Part shown: positions 24,570 through 37,300 of the stretch, one piece after another
How positions within the stretch are numbered: the first letter of the stretch is position 1
How the letters are laid out: every line of letters starts with the position of its first letter
Source of the DNA: Neurospora tetrasperma FGSC 2508
Lineage: Eukaryota > Ascomycota > Sordariomycetes > Sordariales > Sordariaceae
DNA length: 64,000 nt
NCBI RefSeq assembly: GCF_000213175.1
Contig: NW_009799179.1
Span: 9,308,480-9,372,479 of the forward strand
Direction: 5' to 3'
The notes under the pieces: generated by a model
Databases searched by the model: none
The model's input: the letters and a program-made list of their open reading frames with translations, nothing else
What the model was told of the DNA's origin: nothing
Program-made: the position numbers and the translations under genes

Positions 24570-27500
24570 CTAACAGAAACTTACTTCCCTCGCCACCTCA
24601 ACCAACACCCTCGTATCCATGTTCTTCTCCTTCTTCTTTGTATCTCTCATCACTTTCTCAATCTCCCCTTCCAACCACCTAATCACCTCCCTATACCCCG
24701 CTTGCTTCCTCACCAGCACCTGTCGACAAGCAACCATGGCTAACCACGCAACTTGCCCCTTGCTAACAGAGCACTGATAACCAGGATATCTTTCCTTTCT
24801 GGATTTACTCGTCAACAGACGGTACGCCACTTCAATCAGGGACTTGATCGTATCTGTTCCGGCTAGTATATCAGCTACCTCTTTCTTTCATGATTACCTC
24901 CAAGATATGACAGACACGAAAGAGATCCAAAAGGTAATGTCACAAGAGAGAGAGAGCAGAGAAGAGAGACTTACCGATGACTAATGCCGTCCCCGGTTTC
25001 CGTTTTCGTTGGGTGGTGGTGGAAGAAAGACAGCGAGCGTGCGCCCACATCTTGATGGCTGTTTCGATAAAGGCCGAGTACAAGTTGCGGAGGGTGGTGC
25101 GGAAGGAGTTGTGCGTGGTGTCGAAGAAGAGGAGGTGGGATTGGATTTTGAAGGCGTCTTTTTTGCTGCTGTGTTAGCTGTTTGTGCTCCCACGATATTA
25201 CTTGAATGGGGAGAAGGAAGGGGAGAGACAAGACAAGGGGGAAAAAAAAAAAAAAGAAGAAGAAGAAAAAAAACTCACTCAACACCTTCCGCCTAAAGTT
25301 CCGTCCCTGATTCCTCGAGTACTCAACCGTAATCCCATTGAATACCACCGTATCCCTCTTATTCTCCACCCCAGTACCAGTCTCAGTACCAGACTTACAA
25401 ATCTCCAACGTCCTCGTATCAATCATCAACCCGCAATACGGAAACTTCGTGCTTCCCCTCCTCAAATTTGACACTCGAGTACCATCAACACAAACATCAA
25501 AATTAACCAAACTCTTCTGCGCAGAAACACTCACGCCATACTCTGCAAACCCACGATGCATCACCTCCACGAACCGCCGCGCTTTGGATCGCGAGGTGGT
25601 GATGAGGAGGAAGTCGTCGATTAAACGCATTAATAAGGTATTTCCGTCGCGACTTATCCCCCTTCCCTCGTCATTATCATCTTTTCCTGGGGTTAAACCC
25701 AGGAAAGCCAACCCTTGAGAGCGTTCGAGATCGGCGTAAAAGTAGTTGCATAACGTGCTGGAGAGCACGGAGCCCTGGGGTATCCCCGTCTTTTGGCGGT
25801 AGTACTTCTTCCCGATCTTGACGAGGTTTTGGGTGATGTGTTCTTTGGCGAGGGATAAGAGGGAGGAAGAGGTGTGTAGTTTGGTGGAGGAGTGGGAAGG
25901 GATGAAGAGGGTGTTTTTCTTTGTTGTTGCTACTGAATCTTGTTGGGGGAGGATAGAGGTTGACGGGGAAGTGGTTGAGGTTGTTGTAGTAGTGACTGAG
26001 GGAAAGGACGTGGTGGTTGAGTGCCAGCGTTTGGTTGGTTTTAGCTTGTTCTTCGGGTTGTCGATGTTGGTGTCGTCGTTGTTTGCTGGGTTATGTTCGT
26101 AATCCAACGGAAGACTGACCTCGACGTGTTTTGACTCCTTGTATACCCCGTGTCCCGGAATCTTTTCCAGCAACTCGACCATTGCCTCTTGTGGAATGGT
26201 GTCGAAGGCCGCTTGCACGTCCACCTTGACGAAATAAAACTTTTTCTTCTTTCCGCCGCCCTTCTCCTCGCTCATAATCCGAGCTCGAAATCCCTTCACC
26301 CTCTGATAGATATCCCCCACAGCAAACATCCCCCCTCCCAACCTCCCCGGCCGTTGCCTCTTCTCAAACTTCAACATGGAATTCACCGGTCCCAGTATCG
26401 AGTTGATACTCGGCCCCAGTATCTGCTTTTGTTTTCCCCGAATGCCTTTACTCCCTGACGCCCTGAGCAAAACCCTCCTCCTCAGATTCATGATCGGCCT
26501 CAGGTTACTTCCCACCCCCTTCGGCAACAACCTCACCTGGGAAAACCCCAACTTCCTTCCCTCCAGGATCTTCACCGCTTCCGCGCCCTTGACCTCCTCA
26601 AACATTTTCACTCTCAGACAAGTGAGGGCCGGCTTGGTGACAGACAGCCAGACATCATGTCGGAAAAAGAAGAGCCTGTACCGATGTGCCGAGCTTTCCG
26701 TAACATAAAAGTTGGACCGGATCAGAGGGATCAAGAGCGAGTCAAAGGTGTAATAGAGAAACTCGAGGTAAATTTCTTTTCGCTTGTTGAGCTCGGGCTG
26801 GGAGCACTTGTGCAAGGATAAAGCTGGAGATGCCAACCAGGGAATGGAAGAGAGTTGCATTCCTTGGACGAGGTTGTGGAGGGTCATGGATTCGAAGCGG
26901 CGAAGGCGGATGAAGGCGTCGATTTGTTTGAGGAAGACCGACTTGTTGTGTTCTTGGGGATGTCCCTCTTCTGAGTCTGACGAGCCCCAGAAGTCGTTGG
27001 GGATGATTTTCGATAGAACAGCCTGGCAGAAAGCTGATATGCTCGAAATAGGGGTGGCTAGGTCCAGAAGAGAGTAAGACTGGGAATCAGAATTCGTAAT
27101 GACGGCAGCGGTAGAAGGTGGACGAAGATTCCTGCGGTTCTTTTGGGATGACTTTGAGGGGCGGGCTGGGATTCTGAGTGGACTTGACTGTGACTTTTGC
27201 TCTGGTTCTAGTTGTTTTGGAAGCTGTTTGAGTTAGCATTGCTTTACTCAACTCAGAGGACCAAGAGGACTCACAGGACAATAATACTGCAGCATCTCAG
27301 CACACGAACATCGCTTATGCAACACTTGCAACTTATGAACCAACTCTTGCGTCTTACCCCTGAGTCTCTTGGGTATCTTGACCTTGGGCCGCTCTCCCTC
27401 GGTCGGTTTAGGAAACTTTTTTGCTATCTCATCTTCGCGAAGAGTGTAGTCTTGGAACTTTTGCGCAGTCTGCTGGCGATCTACCACCGAGGTGAAGACA

Positions 27501-28760
27501 TTGTGAAGCCCGAACTGGCGAGGAAAGATGTACATCATCACATGCGTTGTGCTCTCATCCGGTTTACTTGCCTCTTCCCCTTCAGCTGGCTTTTGGCACG
27601 GAAAACGGTTCAGGACGTCTACGATAGTCAGCTTGCGTGTCCTCATGTCTACGATGGAAGCTGAACCTACGAATATGCCTCAGTCCAAAGTGAACCAACC
27701 CCTTTGCATTCAACGTCGCTCTGGCGTACAACATTCTGTTTCTGGCAAAGGTGATTTCCGAAGGACTCAGTTCCTGGTTCTCACCACTGGCCCCACCAGT
27801 GCCCTTCAAGTCTTTTCTGGCAGCAAAGTCTGTACCCAACGACCGCGGCTGCAGTTCCGAAACAGGAATACCGCTCACTTGAACCAAATTCCCCTTTCCC
27901 TCCTTCACACCTACGAACACGGCACAATCCAGCAACAAATCCAACATGATCCTCTCCCCTTCTTTCCCCAGTAACATTAAGAACTGCGGCCACGGTGCCT
28001 CCTTCAGCACCTTGACACAGTTATTCTGATGAACCGCATACACACCGGGTATCTGATGCTGATGACCGGCAGTTGTTGCCATCTCCCCAGATCGACCCTG
28101 CGGAGGGACTCCCTTCCGGAAACCATCACAGAGTAAATGTCTCGGCCCAGGCCATCCGTTCCCAGTTTTTGTCTTTTCTCGGAAAGATGCTGAGCGGGAA
28201 CCACGGGAGAATAATAGCCAGATGACAAAGTCGACTATGTCGGACTGCGAATACATGGCCCCCTTTAAGCCATCGGACAGGGTCACATGGGACTCGTCAC
28301 CTTTGGTTCCTCCTCCGCCTTGGGAGAAGCCGACCCATTGTTCCCAGCGGTAATCAGACTTTTCTTTCTTGGAAGTGATGTCTGGAGGGTCGTGAGAGCA
28401 GACCAGAGTTGTGTCTAGGAGAGTACCTAGGGCTTGCTCAAGTGCTTGGGCAGCGGAGGGTTTCTCCGAGGCTGGGGCAGGGGCAGGGGAAGGAGAAGGG
28501 AAAGAGGAAGACAGGCCGAGTGCGGCGATCTTCTTTCGGCGAATTCTGGATGTTTTGGGAAGTTTGGACAGTGCGTATTGGCGGAGAGTGAGGGTTTGGG
28601 GATAGTAGATGGACAGGAGGGCTTGGGTGATGGGATTGGGGACTGTTTCTTTGACTAGTCTTGGGCGTTTTCTAGGTGGCTCGGGCCGTGCCTTGGATCC
28701 CCAAGTTGTACCGGTTGAGTCCAGCTCAAGGAAGCTGACGCTCTTTCTCTTGGCCGACAT
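24570..28760 (-). CDS. tert: Telomerase reverse transcriptase (TERT)
   Basis: Five exons: 28760-27671, 27618-27275, 27223-25279, 25157-24975 and 24862-24570, giving 1284 aa. Introns are 52, 51, 121 and 112 nt; the third seems to end in AAG. The N-terminal RNA-binding region shows HIHVLNRFP at the first junction, IFPRQFGLHNVFT, and the QFP motif ISAFCQAVLSKIIPNDFWG with FIRLRRFESMTLHNLVQG. The reverse transcriptase motifs follow in order: T/FYVTES (about 650); 1-2, RLLPKGVGSNLRPIMNL (709-725); A, KVDVQAAFDT with Asp813; B', TGIPQGSVLSS (957-967); C, LIDDF with Asp1014 and Asp1015; and E, YCGLMID. The C-terminal extension has AFKIQSHLLFFDTTHNS and ETAIKMWAHARCL. All three catalytic aspartates are present. 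Telomerase copies its RNA template onto chromosome ends in the nucleus. The insertion between motifs A and B' is long and Ser/Thr-rich. The final few residues are uncertain. Confidence 0.97.
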
Positions 28761-28794
28761 GATGGTGATGGTTTGGGAAAATTTGATGGTCCAT
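28726..28794 (-). other. Possible upstream ORF overlapping the TERT start codon
   Basis: On the minus strand an ATG at 28794 lies 34 nt upstream of the TERT ATG (28760). It opens a 22-codon frame ending in TGA at 28728-28726, overlapping the TERT start out of frame. If the leader includes it, ribosomes starting there would miss the main ATG, which would lower TERT output. The transcription start is not visible. Confidence 0.4.
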
Positions 28795-31335
28795 GCTGGA
28801 GCCTATGAAGGGCTCGGGAGAAGGAGCTGGTTAGTGATTGGAGGGAGGATTGAATTGGCTTTTACAAAAAAGAAAAGCACCAGGCGATAGGAAATAACAA
28901 TTGACAGTTTGTGTTGTTGCTGGTGAAACGGCGCGACGACCGCGAAAAGGTGATTGATGAGTGCCGTGACGCGTCAAAGTTGGAGATGGCGACGGGAATG
29001 GAATTGGAGACATGGGTGGTTCAGTTCATTGCTTTTCAGGTCCAGGGGCAATGTTGGGGTAAAATGGACATTGGACGAATGGTAGGCACCTTGTGCGCAT
29101 GTGAGACACTATCACGGCTTTTACGAGGGAATGAGTGTTAGTGGAACTGCGCCTATCACACAGTCGTACAGTGCAGCGCATTATCAGATGGAGGTACACT
29201 AGAGGTACAATATGTATGTATGTTCATTAGACAACCTCCACCACCCGACGTCCAATGCAGTCCCTCCCCTCTTCTTTCCCATTTCGAAACACAACGGTCA
29301 AGAGAGACCTCCTAAGACCGGACGTATTGCTTCCGACGGACTCCCCTCTGCCAGTGCCCGCTTCGTTGTGTGTGTGCGGCAGTGGCACAAGCGGAAGAAG
29401 GGAAAGGGCAGGTGAGGGACATGAGGCAACACACACACTGCACTTACCTGTAGCGAGAGGTAAATACCCCGGACTTGTCTGATTGGGCGACGTGTACGAC
29501 AGCCCAGCCACTAACACTTTTCCCCTGCCCGCTCCTTCCACTCAGGGCAGTCCAGTGGATGAAGGGAATGGCTGCCGCTGATGCGCGCAATTGAGGAAGC
29601 CACGAGGGGGGGGACGCCACAGTGTTTCGAGACTTCCACTTGGTTGCTTGTCTTTTACCTCCTTTTTCCATGTTCCTGCCGGCCGAGAAGCGGACAAGAC
29701 AGACAGGCCAATCTCCTTTTACTTTTCTCCTTTTCCACCCACCCACCATTTGCTGCAGCTGTCTTCGTATTCTTGCGATGCTCAAACGTATACGGCCGCG
29801 CGGAGGATTTTAGTCGCAGGTCCCCAAACACCGGACATTTCTTTTTTGTCACCCACAACGTTGCAGTGGTACCTGCTTCGAGTTAACACTGCTACTACTA
29901 CAGTAGGCAGGCACAGTATAGGGTTCCATGGCCGGCCTTTTACAGGACAGTGTTGGTGACCGGTAGACGCCCACTGCACCTACCTTAAGTGACGCTGTCC
30001 CCTCCTCCATCAGCAAATATCAATCAACATCACCACTCGATACGATATTGACCACCACCTCCTCTTGAGGCCTGACCTGAATGGGACCTGCATTCAGCTT
30101 GTCTCGCATCGGGCCGTCATGGTGACGATGATGCTGCTGCTGCTGACTGACTTGAGGAACTGCCCGTCAGCCAGGGTTCGGGTTTACACTAGGTTGGTAC
30201 TAGTGTACAAGCAGATTTGCTACTGCAGAGGGGTCTCTGCACTACTTGTAGGTAGCGTGCTTGGCAGAATCCACACTGGTACAACTTTATACTGATGGAC
30301 GACGGGGGAGAAGGGGTTCTGGAAGGTCATTAGCACAGGGACAAATGACTCTATCCAGATACCGAAATGGTCAATTGACTCCAATTACCTACCTACGTAT
30401 GTTGCGATGGCTTGTATGTATCACCAGATTGACGAGTCAATAGTCTTATCTCGTTACATAGCTGTTAGTGTGTGTGTGTGTAAACATGGAAGAGCAAGTC
30501 TGCAAGCATGGAAGAATGGAATGCAGACGCCAGGGGAAAGAGGGGAACTTGGGTGATCATGGTGGTACTGTACCAAACGACCCCTGGTCAGAGACGGGAT
30601 TGAAGATTGGTGGTTCCTGTTTTTTTTCTTCTTTTTTCTTCTTCTTCAGATTCGCGACCTTCAACCTTCAGTATTGACTCGCAGACCTCCATCTCATCCC
30701 ACTCACTCATCCCAACCAGGAATCTACCTATGTACATATCGACACGTCGTCACTAGCCTCATGCCCTGACACTTATCTCTCGGGCTGGCATGCTACCCCA
30801 AGTCAAGTAAAGTGGTATTCAGGGTGCTGTAGTCTAGACAGGACATCCTGGTGCACAAAAGGTACCCAGTTAGTAGCCCCTGGCCTGTGCCTGGCCTGTG
30901 TCTGTGTCTGTGTCTGTGCATGGCCGGGATGATATCGACATTTTAGAGAGGAAGGAACCGCCAGTTCCTCGCACCGTTGACACCGACCGCCTGTTACGTA
31001 CCTCTATCAACACTTCCTCTGACGACAACAAGAACTGAAGAACTGAACTGAGCTCGCCCCCATCCCAGGTTATCCCCTCCTTCAGCTCAGCTCTTTCCCG
31101 TCCCGCGTTTTCCATACCGCGAACAAGACTGGACAGGGGGGCAGACGGGTGCAAAACTCGTCACTGTGTAGGATTGAGGAGTCATCAGAGCAGAGCAAAG
31201 AGGTGAATCCAGAGCTGAGTGGGCAGCCATCACGGTACTATACCGCCTTCCACATCTTCACAAGGAGAAACGGAAAAAAGTCACAAAAAGTCATAACCAT
31301 ACGGGCTACCCTTAAAGAAAAGGAGACAAAACGTA
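28761..31335. promoter_or_regulatory. Divergent intergenic region between TERT and the RhoGEF
   Basis: 2.57 kb with no recognisable gene. It includes a TG-repeat (30464-30480), a pyrimidine tract (30620-30650) and CTGTGT repeats (30883-30918). The part near 31336 is A-rich and probably the leader of the RhoGEF. Confidence 0.5.
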
Positions 31336-34300
31336 ATGGATCACGGCAGCATCCGGATCCAAGAAGAGGAGGAGGAGGCTGCTTCAACTACTAATTTTCA
31401 TACTTTGACCCACGAGCTTGGTGGTGGTTCAGGTTCCCGTCGTCATATTACCCGCTCAAAGTCTCAGTCACAGTACAAGCATCACCACCACCACAACTAC
31501 CATTCCTCTCTAGACAATCTTGACCGTCGAGCCCCAGACTTGTACCGGTACCTCGAGGCCAAACCACCCCACGACGGCCACCACCACCACCACCACCACC
31601 ACCACGACTCCCACACTCACACCCACCACACCCGTCCACCATCACCACCACCACGCCGCCGTGATTTCCACCAACAGGACCACGGCTCATACTTCCCCGA
31701 ACACTCCAGTCCCACGCATCCGTCTGCGCCTGCGCCCGCGCCCGCATTAGACTTTGAGGCCCGACCCAGTCACTTGGCCAGCCCGTCAGCCAGTTATACC
31801 AACTATTCAGCGAGTCGACTAACAAGTCCCTTGGCCAGCCCTCGACTAACAAGTCCAGCGCAAAGTCCCCTGGCCACCAGTCCGTCTGCCTCTGCCCACA
31901 GCCTCAGCCAAAGGTTTCCATTTGCTTCCCATGCCGCCGCCGCCCATCATCTCCAGGCTTTTGCCGCCAATCCGCGAGTTTCCGAGTCGCTAAACCTGCA
32001 ACCAGACGACTATTATCGTAGCTTTGGAACAAGTGATGCCGCCGTCGTAACAAGCAGGACTGCGGATCCAATCAAAAAGAGTACCTTGGCACCTACCTCA
32101 GTCCAACAGCAACAGCAACAACAACAAACGCTTCCCCCATCCACCTCTCCAGGGTCACCTTCGAATGGGGCCCTAAAGCCATCCGCCTTGCCTGCTGCTG
32201 CTGCTGCTGCTTCCGCTGCTGCTGCTGGCACCACCAAAATGTCCGGAAGCAGCCGTAGTACACATACTAATCCACAAACACCCAGCGGTGCTCGATCGGG
32301 ACTCCGCTCAGCATCGAATCCCGTCGACGATCGCCTTGGCAGCAATGCCAGGCCGGCGCTGACAACAGCTAATTCGTATGGCACACAAGGTGGGGCTCAC
32401 CCACCGAGCGTCAAGGACCTCAAGAAGATGTTCGACCAAACAGGGACATCCCACAACAACAATCTCCCAAGCCAGCGAAGACAGCCGAGACCCTCGAGAG
32501 ACCAGACTACTTCCACCATATCCTCCTCCTCCTCCATCGCTCCCGCTTCCCAAATCAAGGGTTCATCTCCCAGTGTTGGCGCCCGAGTTGCCTCCTATTC
32601 GACGGCACGGTCCAGGAATACCACGACGACGACAAGGACGACGACGACGACGACGACGACGACGACTTCTCCCGCGACAGCGACAGGGACATCTTCGAGA
32701 GCGACATCGATACGACGAACGCGACAAGACCCAACCAACAATAGCGCATCCCAAACATACCGATCCCGATCCAGAAGTATACCGCGACCGCGACCGCGAC
32801 CCCAACTCTCGACCGACGACCGAATAACAGATCGCAACTCCCAATCGTTCGCAAACCGAATCAGCAAGCCTCGGAATAATAACAACAACAGCAACGGTGG
32901 AGCTGCCGCAAACGGCCCGGCATCCAGGTCGCTGCCGCAGCTGTCCCCCACCACCGGATTGCCGTTACAATCCTTGTCGCGATCGAATGGGCTGCTCTTT
33001 GGCGAGATCCTGCCCGACGAACAAGACTCGGTCACGGCTGGGTTTGGCATCCAAGGCCACCACCTAGAAGGGGCTCGTCCCCGGCGGACTTCCGAGTCGT
33101 CCAGCATACATGACCTCACCATGTCCGGACCCCGCCTGCGAAGCTCCTCTCACTCGGATACTATGGGAGATATGGAGCCCTCGTCTCCAACTGACTGGTA
33201 CCGCGGGGCGGCCTCTGCGCTGCCTACTACAGATAATCTGGCTAGGGTAGCAAAGAACCACTCTAGAGCCCAGAGCGATGTCGTTGTCTCATACGCGTCC
33301 ACCAAACAACCCTTGTCCACCAGCCATACCCGGTCCGGCCGTGGCACTGCGACAACGACAACAAGTAGCAGCAGCAGGGCGACCAACACGGGCCGGACCA
33401 CCCCTTCCACACCGACCACGCCCCTATCCTCCACCTCGCGCCTCCCCGTCATGGTGAAAAGAGCTAGTATTTCAGAGAGCCACGGAAGAAGCAGCCCGGT
33501 GTCCACGCGATCCAACTCCCCCGTCGCCGCACTAAAATATGGACCAACCCCTACCAGCGGAAGATCGTCCCGCCAGCAGCATGGGACACCAGTCTCAAGG
33601 GCTAAAACACCTGCCACCCGTTCGCATACCCCTACCACGCCCGCGACCACCACAACTGCCAAGCGACTCCAGACCTCGAATCGAAAGGCTGCTCCGACCA
33701 ACATTGCGACTCCCAACAATAATAACGGCCGGCTCAACGCCTATGTGTCTGTGCCCGCTCCCAAACTCTCTCCTTCGCTGCGAAGCTCGCGACCCCGGCA
33801 GTCCGTGGCCACTGCTTCGACCGCGGCTTCCCGGATGAGATGCTCCACCGACCGACCGCCGTCCCCCGACAAGTCGAACCGCCGGGCTGGATCAAAGGCC
33901 GACAACGCTGCCACTATTCGACGACGAAAGCTGTCCGTAGGACCCATCGATTTCGCCCAACGACGAGAGACGATCAAGCTTGCCTACAGCAGAACCATCA
34001 AGGACCAACAAGCAAAGGAGGCCAGGGAGACTGCGGCGGCGGACAAGCGCAAGATGGACTTGGATGCTGTCACCCGCGCCGAGGCCAAGGCGGAAGCTGC
34101 CGCTCTTGCTGCAGCGCCATCAAGCAAATCGTCCTCCGATTCAGTAGACCGAGAAGAAGCAGCAGCAGCAACAGCAGGGAGACATACAGACAAGAAGGGG
34201 CTTGAAGAGCCTCTCAAGCTTATTACCAACCTACCCATAATACAGACACCGGCGCAACCACCTGCGAGCAATGGCCGTGATTCACCAACGTTGGGGATAC

Positions 34301-37300
34301 CAGGAGGCTTTGTCGATAGTGACGACGAGCTCGATGTTCCAATACCGCAATCAGCCATATCCGTTGCTACCGCAGTGACCGAGTTCGATGAGGAAGCGCA
34401 AACAGAGCCACCACGGCCAGAGAATTTCGCAGCGATCGACTATGCCTTGGGAAATATCGTCATAGGCCATCAGCCACCCAGTCCACGAACCCATGAACCG
34501 CCAGCCCCGACGCCTCCATTGGCGTCACCTTTGGCGGCACCCCAAAGCAAGCGGTTATCCTATCATTCTCCATTCGACGACGATGACGACGTGGACGACG
34601 ACGATGATGTGTCTATCGAGATTGCGCTGGATACATCCGTGCAGCAACAGCAGCAGCAGCAGCAGAAGCAGCAGCCCTCGCAGCAACAGACGCCGACTCG
34701 GGAGGATTTCACCACGACCGAGCCAACCACGGGTCCTGCGCAGCAGCAGCCAGATGCAGACGAATACGTGCTCCAACCGTATACATTTTCATCCCAAAAT
34801 TACGAAACAACGGTCACGATATTGGGCCCCGAAAATGATTTTAGACCGTTGTACAAGGACCAAGCTCGTGACACGATGCCTCCATCCGGTCTGCACCATG
34901 CAGACGAGCCGCCGCTGAATGAGACATTGGGGGCCACTGCTGCTGCCGGCCCTGGGCAATCGCATCCCCAGCACCAGAAGCACCAGCGCGAAGAGTCCCG
35001 GGTCTCCGAGGCCGACAACCTGGAGCGCCTCGAGGATTTTTATATTGGTCCGCATCTACGTGACAATATTGCCAGCCTGCGGGATTCGACCTTGACGTTA
35101 TCAGACAACGATGACCCATATGATGCCCATCCCTCCTCCGCAGCAGAGTACCAGCAAACACTTGACAGCTCACACTCCAACGGCCTGGCCGTACCTGCCT
35201 ACTTGTCACCTGGTAACCGCCTCAGTCAGCATTCAGCCTGGACTGACTTTTCCTTTGGAAGCGATGATCAGAATGCTGCTGCTCTAGATAATCAAGACCC
35301 GCGTGCATCACGGATATTCAAACAGCCAACGGAATCCGAGCTACCCGTGTCGTATAATAATAACTTTGCCAGGAATCGGTCAAGCTTACGGCGTCCGCCA
35401 CCACCTAGTCCGGAAATATCACCACTTGACAAGCCGCCACGAGCGTCTTCATCCTCCATGCTGGCCGACAAGGTCGACCCGCGGCAATCATCAGACCTTG
35501 ATAGGGACAATTCCGCTGTCCAAAGGAGGATACCACTAGTGTCGCATCAGACGGCCCCTGTTCGCCCATCAGTAAATAACTATGATGATTTAGACGAGAG
35601 TACCTACGAAGTGCTCTCCCGGCCCAACAGTTATCCACATGTACAGGATGATGAGGAGTTTGGAACTGCCATCATCTCATCTCCACCATCAGCCGGCCTA
35701 TTTTCTTTCGAGACAGTCGATCAGTCACAGCTTTCCCGTACCGAAAGCAAAAGCTTATCGTCGGAAGCCACAGATAACTTGACACAGGAGCAGAAACGAC
35801 TCCGGCAGCGGCAGATGGTCATCCGCGAGCTGATTGATACCGAAGAGATCTTTGTTCGGGATATGAGCGTTGTGGAGGAGATTTACAAGGGTACGGCAGA
35901 GGCATGTCCTCAACTTGATTCCAAGACGATCAAGCTTATTTTCCGGAACACCGACGACATCATTGCCTTCCACGCTACCTTCCTTGCTCAGCTGAGGGAT
36001 GGGGTCGCAAGTGTCTATCAACCCAAGGGCAGAAAGTCACCTACTTTTGCACATGAGGCGTCGTTAAAGGAAACGGACACGACCACTCTTGCGTCTACCA
36101 ACTCCTCCGGCGGGGCCTCGAACAAGCCAGAATTGGATGACGATAAGGATCGTCAGACCAGCCTCGGACCTCTCTTCATCAAGAACATCGACCAGCTCAA
36201 GGCCGTCCACGAAGTCTATCTCCGAACCAGTGATCTTTCTGCCAAACGTCTGATTCAAATCCAAGAGGACGATGCCGTCAAGGTGTGGCTAAACGAGTGC
36301 AGCGAGGGTGCCAAGGAACTCACAGCAGCCTGGAGTTTGGATTCCCTTTTGATCAAGCCCATGCAGAGGCTGACCAAGTACCCTGATATCATTGCTCATC
36401 TTCTCAAGTACACCCCAGAAGATCACCCCGACCGGGACGCACTTGTCAGTGCCAAATCCACCGTGATCAGCGCCATTGATGAGATCAATAGGACCAAGAG
36501 GAACTTTGAGCTTGTGGGCCAGATTGTCGGCAACCGGAAACGCAAGGAGTCGGACGTCCGAGCTGGTCTGGCCAGGGCCTTTGGCAAGCGTGTCGATAAG
36601 CTACAAGGAACAAGCAATCGGGCACCAGAAGACGAAGAATACGCCAAACTTCATGAGCGATTCGGTGACGAGTTTCTCAAATTACAGGTGGTGCTTCGCG
36701 ATGTCGAGTTCTACACCCGAAGCGCCTCCACCTACGTCCACGAATTCCTTCAGTATGTAACCGCCATGGAGCTGGTTATGCGCCTGCAGCCATCGAGGGA
36801 TTACGCCCACATCGAAAGCCGATGGGTCCAGTTTAGTGTCTCTATGAGGGACATGGAGAAAATCCTGGACAAACATTTGACCGACGTTCGCAAACAAGTT
36901 ATCGAGCCGTTTGAGCAGGTCATCAAATGTTACCAAAATCCTGGACTAGCCATCAAGAAGCGAGCGAAGCGCCGTCTCGACTACGAGCGTTACATGCAGC
37001 TCAAAGCCAACGGCAAGAAGATCGACAAGACACTCGCCGAGGCCGTCGAACAGTACGAAGCCCTTGATGATACGCTCAAGAAGGAACTGCCCAAACTTTC
37101 TGCACTGACCGCCGAAATTGGTAGGATTTGTCTTGCCAAGTTCGTCGACATTCAAGCGGCATGGTACTCGACCTGGACAGAAAAAGTCAAGGCCCCCCTC
37201 GCCGACTTCGACCACACCCCCGACATTCCGGAAATCTACCAGGTCTTCGATCGAGATTTCAAGGAGCAAATCGAACGGGCAAGACAGCTCGTCATTCTCA

